Shown one piece after another: positions 55,400 to 64,000 of a stretch of 64,000 nucleotides of DNA; the stretch's first letter is position 1, and every line of letters starts with the position of its first letter. The stretch covers positions 1,922,001 through 1,986,000 of the forward strand of contig JAHEWK010000013.1 in the NCBI GenBank assembly GCA_020740775.1, given 5' to 3'. The notes beneath the pieces are model-generated. The model did not search any database. It was not told the DNA's origin and saw only the letters and a list, made by a program, of their open reading frames with translations. This DNA comes from Ilyonectria destructans. Taxonomy: Eukaryota > Ascomycota > Sordariomycetes > Hypocreales > Nectriaceae. A program made the translations under genes and the position numbers.

Positions 55400-57174
55400 T
55401 CATACATTCAACCTCTCTCCCATCCCCTGAACCAATTCCATCCTCTCCCACCAAAACCGCATTCGTCTCATATCCTCTAGCGTCAACACCCTCTCCCGCA
55501 CCGGATAGACTCCCTCAGCCTCCTCACCCCTCGACGCCCCAAAGACAAGTATCCTGCCCTCGCCCATCGAAATAGGGGTTTCCGCCGTGCCGGGGCTGAC
55601 AAACGCCGGCCAAGAATCCCCCATGTCGCCGTCGGGACTGCTCACGAACTGCGTCATCCGGCCGTGCAGGGCTACCGCTGTTTCGGCGAGCCCCGGACGT
55701 CTGCTTAGTAGCGAGACGTCGCGCTCCGCGGCCGGGCCCTGGGCGCCGTGCATGGCGGCGTCGAAAGGGGGCGATATTTCCGCGTACTCGTATACATAGA
55801 CCCTCGCGCCGGCTGAAGAGAGGACATGTGCGGTGTGCAGCACGGGAGCAATGTACGCAAAGTCGCCGTAGGCCGTGGCCAGGCGGCGGAACTGGGCACC
55901 CTGCCGGCCGCGGTAGACGTACGGCGAGGACGGGTCCGTCACGGGGTCCGGGTACAGCGCGTCGAGGGCTGCGAGGTCGGCCGCCGACAGGGACGGGATG
56001 AGGGTCGTGAAGAAGTTGTGGAAGTCTTGGTTAGACTGTGCAGAGGCCGGGACGAAGCCGATACCCTCGTGCGAGCAGAAGCCCGTAAGGACGCACATGC
56101 GCCCCGCGCGGCCATCCGCAACGCGCTGCTCCCACAGCTTCAGCGGCAGATCCGGGATCACGCCGCCTTCGCCGTCGACGACCGGCTGGAACGGCCATTC
56201 AACCGACGCATCCCACTGGCCCCAGACGCTCTCCGCAGCGTCGAGGAGACTACGTAGCGGAAGCGCTTTCAGACCCGCGAGGGACGAGCAGCCTGCCTGC
56301 TTGAGGAGGCTGGCGTGCTGGGAGATGGACCGGGGGTGGGCTGGCGAGAGGACGACGCGGGCGGTTGGCGAGCCGGATTCGAGGATGGCTTTGTGGAAGG
56401 GAGGTGGAGATGTGGAGAGGAGTTGGTGGCCGATCTGTTAGTAGTAAGTGTGAGTTGGTGATGCAGAAACAGGCTGTGTGGTGGTGGCGGCGGCGATGAG
56501 GAGCAGGATGAGATGCCAATATCAACACCCTCCCGTAGCCGTCTCATTCCCTCACTTCAACCACCAAGAACCAAGGCAAAGGAACAGCACCAACTTACCG
56601 AATGCGCCCCAGCACTAGCCCCCACAACGGTCAAACTCGCCGCATCGCCTCCAAACGCACCAACGTGCTCCACAACCCACCGCAGCGCAGCCGCCTGGTC
56701 CCTCAGTCCAATATTACACGCCTTTCGACCCTCTTCCCCGGGAGCCGCCGGAAACCCCAGCACGCCGAGCCGATACACGATGCTCACGGCCACGATGGGC
56801 CGCTCGCTCCACGACACAACGCTCTCCATGTTGCGCTCCAGCGGACTCCCAAAGTTGAACGCCCCACCGTGGATGTACACCAGCACCGGCCAGCCAGCGC
56901 CTTCAGCAGCGCTCTCTGTGGGACGGGTGATGTTCACGTGAAGGCAGTCCTCATCACCAAACGCGGCAATACCCGGACACCCGTCTTTCTCCTTCGTGGC
57001 ATCCAGCGTGCCAGACAGGATAGCCGGTACGGGGTGTTCAAAGCGCTGCGCTGTTGCGTAGGGAATGCCGAAAAAGACGTCGAGCGGTCGGGGCTGTGTC
57101 TCAGATGCGGGTTTTGACAGGCCGACGACAGTGCAGCTACCAAGCTGCACGGTAGTGCTGGTGACTTTTACCAT
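55400..57174 (-). CDS. Type B carboxylesterase
   Basis: Two exons (57174-56599, 56434-55400) with a 164-nt intron (GTAAGT donor, CTAAC branch) give 536 residues. Alpha/beta-hydrolase motifs: FFGIPYA near the N-terminus, GDEDCLHVNI (type B signature), oxyanion loop YIHGGAFNFGS, nucleophile elbow GASAG with Ser187, and acid SHEGIGF (Glu). The catalytic His is probably the one in AMHGAQG. The elbow has Ala where GESAG is usual. There is no signal peptide, so the enzyme is likely intracellular; substrate unknown. Such genes often act in detoxification or sit in metabolite clusters, but no cluster partners are seen here. GC-rich, with a strong third-position bias. Confidence 0.88.
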
Positions 57175-57864
57175 TGTCGATGAGTTATAAGGAACCGTAT
57201 ATGAGGGTTAGCGAAGGAGAATGCTGTGTGTTGGCTGGATGTATTTGAGCGAACGGGCCGTTGTCGGTGGTGAGTTTGTGGCGAGCGGAGGGGTGACGTT
57301 GAACCTCGGAGCGGGGCCGGGCCGGAAGACAACATCGGGGCCCGGATTTGCCGGGGCCGACAACCCACCCGCCAACACTGGTCGTGAGAGGCGCATCCAA
57401 CAAGTTTGTAACAGTCCGTTCATTGGGGTACTATGCTACGATAAACTTAGTCTCGCATTAGCAGGAAAAATTGGCTTGTGAAGAAATATTAGGGCTAATT
57501 TCACATACTAACCATAATTTCTACCAAAAGCATGTAAGCATCAAGTTTTGTCTCTGGGGGTGGCGCCGGATACACTCGAATAAGTTTATGGCTAACATCT
57601 GCAGTACAGTTCCAAAGGCAAAAACAATATTGACTCGGCCATGCGCCCTGATCGCCTCCTTTATACTATTACAGACTAACGCCCTTGTCAGAAATACTCA
57701 AGCAAAAATGTCTTGAGCCCGAAAAAACAACAATGTAAACAAGCACTCAACCGGTGCTAGAAACGCCATCCCTTTCCAACTCCGCAGCTAATGGTCAGAA
57801 AATTACTCCTTGTTTGTAACCGCGCGCGTCCCCGGCGCCGCAACCAGACTCAACAAGCGTCCTC
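57175..57864. other. Intergenic: carboxylesterase promoter and 3' region of the next gene
   Basis: AT-rich between 57480 and 57760; no gene recognised. Confidence 0.5.
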
Positions 57865-60151
57865 TCAGACAGCCTGATATGTCCCCTGCTTCATCGCGTC
57901 CCTCATAGCGAGGTCCTTACGTCGCTTTTTCTCCGCCCATTCTCGACTGGCAGCCCTAGAGCGCTCCGCTGCCTGCTCTCTGGCCACTCGGGCAATGGCC
58001 TCACGTTCACGCCTCTCGCGCTCTTTGTCTTGTGTGTAGCTAGTGTTGTCTCGTTCGAATATTTGTTTTCCCTTTCGCTTCAGTTGTTGACACTCCTCTG
58101 CAGAAAGTGTATTTCGTTTTCCAGTGGAACTTCCAGTTGAAGTTGAAGTTCCCCGACTCAAATCTTCCTGTGAAGTCATGTTAGCAAGTCTGCCACGGGT
58201 TTGGCCTTGCTTGCTGTCCACGGTCTCCCCCCGGGTCGGGCGCAAGACTCCAAGCGAGATTCGCTTTGACTTCGTCGGGTCGGAACTATTTTTCGCGTCA
58301 TCGCCTTGGGGGGGCTTTCCCTGACGAGCACGGCTTGTAATCGTCTCTCGCGGGAGGGTGCTTGGTGCGACGCTGGAGCGCATAGGTCTAGCTTTGAACT
58401 CGCGCTTCTTCTTTTCCTCTTCCTCCTGCGCCTTGAGACGTGCCTCGCGCTCCTCGCGCTTCCGTCGCGAGATGGCTTCTCCTGGAAGCTCAAAGTTGGG
58501 TTTCGTCAATGGCTTGTTGGACTTGGGCCTAGGAGGAGCAACATATGCCTTCTGAGCCTCGGCCTGTTGAGCCAAGCGAGCCTCACGTTGTTCCCTCAAA
58601 CGACGGGCAACAGCCTCTCCGGGTAGCTCGAAATTCGGCACGGTTGGTGGCTTGGTCGACTTCACCGGTGGCTTAGGTGGCGCCGCCTGTGTATTGGCGA
58701 GTTTACTTCGTGAGAGCTGCGATCTCAATCTTGGCGGTTCTGGTGTCTCCTCCTTCTTGTTACGGAAGACCAGTGAGGTGGATCTTCGAACGGATGGTTG
58801 AGCCCTTTCAGACTGCTTGATACGGGCTGTTGCAGAGAGACTACCCATGGATGCTCGCTTAGAGATGATAGCTTTCTTGGCCTCTGAGCGAGGATCGAGA
58901 TGCTTAGGACTAGCCTTGACCTCGTCGGGGTTGATCCGTCTTGGCTGAGTGACAGCATTAATGGCTTCGAGCTCCTCTTCGAGCTTGTCGAGCTCCTCAA
59001 GAGAATCCTCGATGCGAGGGACCGAGAAGGACCCGGCCCTTGAAGATCCGCCAGCGTAGCTGCTGCTCCTATCACTTATCAAGGTAAGAGACGGCGAGAC
59101 AGCCTGTTCGGCGACCTCTTCGATTTCGACCTCGGGCACCTTGAGCGGGGTGGCCGGGTGGAAGTCGTAGGCCGGGGGTTGATCTTGATCAAGTGACATG
59201 TCACCTTGATCACCTAGGGCCTGGGGGATGTGCATGTCTGGGAACGAATATGCATCGCCTTCAAGAGGAGTAGCTATGAGGGTGTAGGTGTTAGCTAGGT
59301 GGCATCCTGCAGTGGCCTTGTGGGAAGTCGATCGCCGCTTGCGCGACAGCAAGTTACAGCCAAAGACCATGGTTCCTCGTATGCGACAGGCGTTGTCGGT
59401 ATCGGGGGAGTGTTGGTCCTTGGCAGAACTGACTGGCGCTGGGCACGAGAGTAGCCATTCGAACTGACCTGCCAGATGTCTCTCGATCTGTTGTCGCTTC
59501 GGGCACTCGGGGCCTGCGGCCAGGAGCGGGTGGATCTCGGAGGCGTTTGCTGCAAGGAGTCAAAGTTAGCACAAGATTATTGGGGCTGGAATGGGTATGT
59601 ATGTGTGTTGCGTTGAGAGGTGTCAGGGTGCAAGGTTTCAGAGGGCAATGGCATCGAGACCAACCTTGAGAAGAATGGTGGTAAGGAGGCTTCAATGATG
59701 CGGCTAGTGTTACAGCTGTGGATGCGACAGAGGCAAAGCTAGGAGCAGTAGGCGCAATGGCAGACTCCTCCAGCACCGCATCCAGCGGCTCAAAGGTGGC
59801 CGAGTCGATTGGAGCGCGCCGTCGAAGGCCCCGTGACGAGTGTTTGGCGTTGATCGACTTGGGTTCAGGATTCGAGTGGGAGTGTTGGTTAGAGTTGAAG
59901 TTCGGAACGCTGGCGCAGTTGGCTTCGAGGTCCGAGTCCTTGTAGCTTCGGGCTGAGAGGGGCGCAATGGACTTGTTCTGGGCCTGGCCAATGGACAACT
60001 CTTGGAGAAAGCTTCGTGAGCCCGACGACGGGATCGCGGTAGTGGCCTTAGCGTTTGCGTCCGGGTCGATAACCGTAGAATGCTGGCGGATCGAGGGTAT
60101 CAAGGTGATGGCGGCACGAACGGAATCCGTGGCACGGTTGACTCGAGCCAT
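57865..60151 (-). CDS. Basic/charged protein with duplicated TPX2-like motif
   Basis: Exon 1 is 60151-59665 and exon 2 starts at 59549. A further intron 59274-59357 (84 nt, donor GTAACT, branch CTAAC, acceptor ATAG) is in frame and free of stops, so the protein is 723 residues with it retained or 695 with it removed. The N-terminal third is Ser/Ala-rich. The middle has a coiled-coil-like EDSLEELDKLEEELEAI. Two copies of one motif follow: PNFELPGEAVARRLREQR and PNFELPGEAISRRKREER, each trailed by EARL and a Gln/Glu-rich helix, the second running into EEEEKKKREFKARPMR. This resembles the charged motif of TPX2-family microtubule proteins. The C-terminus is a long Arg/Glu helix. Name and function are not recognised; microtubule binding is a guess. 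Confidence 0.7.
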
Positions 60152-62029
60152 GGTCAAGGGCTTCTTTCACAATGGAGCCGGGACCCCGACAAATGGGACA
60201 AATGGGACCCTTACGAACCCTGCCAACGTGGGAGACCGGGGGAAGGGCCGCAGATTGGGTGCCACAGTGCGTCGCAATGGGGCAGGGGATTTCTCGATGG
60301 ACAGAGTGCAATTTCGCAGATACGCAGGGGTCGGCTGAGATAGCTGGGCCGTCTAAACCAAAGTTGTGCTGCATGTAATAAAAAGCTTCAGGGTAGTGGC
60401 GGTAGCACAGAGGCGATGAATGATGGGTTGGTGGTAGACGAGTTGCAAAGTGTAGCGATGGGAAGCTGAGAAGATGGGAGAATGAGAAAGGAAGACGAAT
60501 TCAAGAGATGGGGAGAGTGAATGGGAATCAACAAAAACAACGCCGCGCTTGCCTCAACAGCCACCTGCCGCAATGAACCATCGCCACTGGCACCTTCCCC
60601 GTGGAACACGCCCACTGCACTTGCCCACTCCCAGAACGAGTTACTGCGCAATACTACCTACGTACTACCATTTACTGCAAGCAGCCTGCACATGCTCGGT
60701 GGTCCACGGCGCAAGCACGTTGCACAGTCCGAGTGGTGGGTTGTTGTTGACTTTCACACCCAAAACTGCAGACCCATGCACTTCCAAATCCGGGAGTGGG
60801 CGAGCCAGCTATCATTGCGCGTTGTCGCGTCGTCGCTCGCCAACTCGATTGGCCAGGTCTTGCAGGCTGCAAGCACGAGAGGTGCGGAGGGGATGGGCCT
60901 CATTAGCTCGTTAGGCTGCGCGCAGCTGCAGTAGCTTAGTACATAAATGGAGGTAGACCAACCACATCGAATGGTCCAACGCTTATTTAATCTGCCCACG
61001 AACGCCAGGCCCACTTGACACTCACTTGCTTCTTGCTAGGGCTGGCCTACGATGTGAGAATTGCTTTGCCGTCAGATACTAAGTCATGTAGTCTTTGGAA
61101 TCAAAATGAATTGAATTTGACACAGGTTGGCTCATTGGTAGGGCCGAGTTAGGGAGGCATCACCCCTCGCCCCAACTTCGTGGCCCGTCGAGTTCTTCAT
61201 GTCAAGCCCAACTCCAACTCACTCCAATCAGATCCAGTCCTCGGTCCGCATCTCGACTATTCGTAGATCATACCAACAGTGCTTCCTAAATATTCATTCT
61301 CAGACATGTCAGAGTCAAAAATGTATCACGCCTGCAAGGATTGGGTATCATGCTCCCTTGAAGTCACGAAATTACTCCTGCAGCTGCATCTACCCAACCA
61401 GGCTCCATTGCGCATCACACCTCTGCCAACCCCCTCTACCACTATTGATCTGCCACTCCTTTACTATGTCTTCCAGCCTGACCCAGTCCATCCAGTGAAG
61501 AGTGCATTTTCATGGACTTATCAGACATAACACTCAGGGTTATGCACGAGCTGGAGCGCAAAAAAAAAAAGTCATCGTGACGTAATAGTACTTGGAAAAA
61601 GGTCCAAGACGCCTGATGCCGGATGTCCCGATTCAGCCCCCCAGTCTCGTGTAAGCAAGTAGGTCACTTCACTTGGTTAGAGTAGGGTGTCGTTGACCTT
61701 TGTATCAGTTCCCAACGACACACAACTGCTCTATTATGACCGCAGGAGGTTACATCCACCCACGTGCTGACTGCCACCCATCGTGAGGTGGAAGTAGAAG
61801 TCTCTGTATCCGTTGGGAGTTGTCCATGAGACATGGCGTTGCTGATGGGACCGGCATACCCATTTCATTCGTGGAAATGGAGCTTGCGGGGATTTGTCGG
61901 CGATGATTTTACGCTGTAGGGATCGAAGTTGTTGGATGCTGTCGGCGGACAGCCCGAAGGGAACGAGGATTTCCTTATTAAGGCATTCGCAGTCTAGGGA
62001 AGGCGCTGTCATGCTGATATAGACAAGCT
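60152..62029. other. Intergenic region
   Basis: Promoter of the TPX2-like gene and 3' region of dad2. Short frames only; a run of 12 A at 61560-61571. A 92-codon minus frame at 61734-62012 starts just past the dad2 stop and is unsupported. Confidence 0.5.
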
Positions 62030-62579
62030 CTAACCCAGTCGCGACTCTTCCTCCTCGGCAGCGGCCTCTGCTGCTTCTGCCTGGGCTTGTAGTGCGGGTG
62101 CGTGCTCCGTTGGGATGCGAACAAGAGTCTGAGGAAGAGGACCTGTCGCATCTTGGGCGTCGTCGGCAGGAGCGTCGGAGTTCGGTTTCGCAAGCTTGGC
62201 TGTTGGTTACGCGTTAGACCATGAAAACGCGTATAGTATGGGAAAGACATACAAGAGGCCATGTTAATGGCACGCAGCACATTATGCCAGTTTCCCATAA
62301 CGACCGCAATTGCTACCCAGAGTTAGTCTCTTGACGATGGAAGCCTGTGGCATGCATAGACATGCCTTCAGTCCCGTCTGACAGAGTTGACAGCTTCTTC
62401 TCCAAAGCCTCCATCTGTCCCGCGACTGCAGCACTCAAATCCCGGAGTTCTCTCAAGCTCTCCAGTTCGGCCTTCTTCTCCTCGATGCGCGCGAGCAACG
62501 CCGGTGACTGTCCCGTTGATGAGGTCGAAGCGCTCGGCGCGCGCATATGGGACGAGAGGGATCGCGTATGGTAAGACAT
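62030..62579 (-). CDS. dad2: DASH complex subunit Dad2
   Basis: Three exons (62579-62366, 62312-62253, 62199-62030), 147 residues. It starts MSYHTRSLSSHMRAPSASTS. A coiled coil follows (LLARIEEKKAELESLRELRD, then MEALEKKLSTLSDGTE), joined to AIAVVMGNWHNVLRAINMAS, the conserved Dad2 block, and an acidic Ala-rich tail. DASH/Dam1 forms a ring around microtubules at the kinetochore. Intron 1 appears to be a GC-AG intron: the conserved join requires a donor GCATGT after GAAG, and no phase-compatible GT donor leaves a full-length intron. Intron 2 is normal (GTATGT, CTAAC, ACAG). The shugoshin gene starts divergently 329 bp away. Confidence 0.92.
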
Positions 62580-62908
62580 GTCGGGCTGGTTGGTTCGCAA
62601 TTCAGCGTTTATTGCAAAATAGTTCCCGGCTCTCGAGCTCGTAGCCGTGGAATATCGCGTTCGGGTGGTGGGGTTGAACGTGGGGTTGATCCGTGAGGAG
62701 GCGGTACCCCGGCAACGAGAGGCCCAAGCGACTATTTTGCGCTACTCCCAAAACAGACGATAGTAAATAATGACACAACCAAAAATTCCCACTTTCAGAC
62801 CGTCTGTTACCAACCACTCCGTGACTCGACCGGCGCACTTGCGACCTTCATCTACTGCTCCACAGCAAAACACCAAGTTGAATAGCCGATACTTCTGCAT
62901 TATGAGCT
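62580..62908. promoter_or_regulatory. Shared divergent promoter of dad2 and sgo1
   Basis: Only 329 bp between the two starts of genes expressed in mitosis, so a bidirectional promoter is likely. An ACGCGT (MluI cell-cycle box) lies at 62954-62959 at the sgo1 donor, and two more in dad2 intron 2; none lies in the promoter itself. Confidence 0.5.
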
Positions 62909-64000
62909 ATGGCTAGGCTGAACGAACCCCCAGTGTCTACGGACAGCCTTGAAACGCGTAAGTATTCACATGCTTCCCCCCCCAACTCCCCGACACAACA
63001 CTGACCGCGAGCCACGATGCAGTCCGCAAGAAGCTACTACGCCAAAACCGAGATCTTGCCAAATCAAACAACGTGCGAGCGCTCCGAATCCGTGAGCTTG
63101 AGAATGATTGTGCCTGCATGCTCTCTGAGAACCTCGAACTGCGCAGTCGCATACTCGAACTCGAGAGAGAGCTCGAGGACAACGACACGCGCAGAATTGC
63201 CGACCATGCGTTGGCAATCAAGGAGAAACTGGAGTCGCAGCTGACGGAATGGGGCATTCTCCTTGCCGGCCTGGGTCTGGAGCCGCCTATGAAGCGACAC
63301 TCTCCCCAGGTTCGAAGGACCGCGAAGCCCAGATTGAGCTTCAGCTCGGCTCGACCCAGTCCTTCTCAGAGACGATTGCGAGATATCGCCCGAGACATTG
63401 AAGAATTGGGACATATCTCAGAGACCAAGTCTCACCCAAGGATGTCGATGAAGTATGTTATTACTCTCGACTGAGAAAATAAGTTAAATGCTAACAACTT
63501 CAAAGCCCCGAACAGATTTTGGCTCTTCGATCCGAGGCAGATTCCGCCGACTCTCCAGAGCTTGGCCCGCCTCCCATGTCTCAATTCATCGATGAAGACC
63601 CCGTTAAAGTCGATTCCCCCAGTCGACCCAATCCCGCACCTCCCCAAGAGAGTCCCATGGCCAAGATGGAGCCACCAGTCACCTTCGAGTCTCCCTGCAG
63701 TATCAAGATGGTGGAAAGATCCCCCTCACCTTTGAAGAAGATGGAACTCCCAGCGCCGTCCCGGGAGACCAAGCCAGAACAACCTGCCCTCCCGGATATC
63801 CCAGCACCCCAGCCTGCAAAGGCCGGTTCGAAACGAAAGCTTGCCGCTAGAGACGACATGGTAACCGCCAAGCCGCCCAGAGCCAACAACGAAAACGAGC
63901 CGCCCAGAACTTTGGCCGACAAACCATCGATCCGTGAGAAGGCTGGAGGCAGGACCCTGAAGGAACTTGCCAGCATGAGAAAGGACGCCCGCGGGAAAAC
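62909..64000 (+). CDS. sgo1: Shugoshin (5' part, runs off the window)
   Basis: Three exons visible (62909-62957, 63023-63452, 63507 to window end), still open at the end. The N-terminal coiled coil begins directly after a short leader: RKKLLRQNRDLAKSNNVRAL, continuing RIRELENDCACMLSENLELR. This is the shugoshin N-terminal domain, which binds PP2A-B56 and protects centromeric cohesin. It is followed by a long Pro/Ser-rich disordered region. Near the end a basic stretch (RTLKELASMRKDARGK) looks like the start of the C-terminal shugoshin motif, which binds phosphorylated histone H2A. Introns have GTAAGT and GTATGT donors and in-frame joins. The 3' end is missing. Confidence 0.85.

Noticed and set aside
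61734..62012. 92-codon frame just downstream of dad2
   Set aside because: Lies in the dad2 3' untranslated region; no recognisable domain or promoter space.
1..64000. CRISPR arrays, insertion sequences, retrotransposon or RIP-mutated blocks
   Set aside because: No regular repeat-spacer pattern, terminal repeats, transposase, integrase or reverse-transcriptase motifs seen; AT-rich stretches are short and without repeat structure.

Overview
This is eukaryotic, almost certainly filamentous ascomycete, chromosomal DNA. Coding frames are broken by short introns, mostly 50-90 nt, with GT..AG ends and CTAAC or CTGAC branch sites. Genes lie on both strands and are separated by 0.2-4 kb. The gene content includes NUC-2/PHO81, an RRN6-like Pol I factor, DASH Dad2, MOZART1, a Ctl1-like choline transporter family protein, Coa1, SKG6-like and Mid2-like surface proteins and a CHY-RING ligase. 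This set, and the way many products resemble Neurospora and Colletotrichum type proteins, suggest a Sordariomycete. No prokaryotic, plasmid, viral or transposon-encoded gene was seen.

Layout. 0.7-5 kb: arginase-fold ureohydrolase and a Ctl1/SLC44-type membrane protein, both minus. 7.5-11.2 kb: Rab4-type GTPase (ypt4) converging on a five-exon protein O-mannosyltransferase (pmt2). 12.8-16.6 kb: cupin protein and a CHY/RING ubiquitin ligase, divergent. 17.0-22.4 kb: mzt1 and spc25 (minus), then an RRN6-like gene (plus). 23.0-28.0 kb: a PITH-domain gene followed by a diverged tandem array made of a small secreted-protein gene (minus) paired with a cysteine-rich single-pass membrane protein gene (plus). 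One pair has a decayed secreted gene, one pair is intact, and a third fragment remains. 28.5-31.6 kb: two mitochondrial genes (uL3m, coa1) and a four-helix membrane protein. 31.8-35.6 kb: nuc-2/pho81 phosphate regulator, whose start codon is split by an intron. 38.3-42.4 kb: cue5-like autophagy receptor divergent from a DHX35 helicase. 46.2-54.7 kb: two surface proteins (SKG6-like, Mid2-like), each behind a long gene-poor upstream region. 55.4-60.2 kb: type B carboxylesterase and a TPX2-like repeat protein. 62.0-64.0 kb: dad2 and shugoshin, head to head; shugoshin runs off the window.

Functional themes. Four genes act at spindle or kinetochore (mzt1, spc25, dad2, sgo1), in two adjacent pairs. 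Pmt2 would O-mannosylate the Ser/Thr-rich stalks encoded here (Mid2-like and the two cysteine-rich membrane proteins). Phosphate sensing (NUC-2), secretory traffic (Ypt4) and polarity or wall sensing (SKG6-like, Mid2-like) complete the picture. The most unusual stretch is 23.9-28.0 kb, where a putative secreted mini-protein and a receptor-like membrane protein were duplicated as a divergent unit and are partly decaying.

Exon boundaries were read by eye from splice signals, frame continuity and family knowledge. They are predictions, not transcript evidence.
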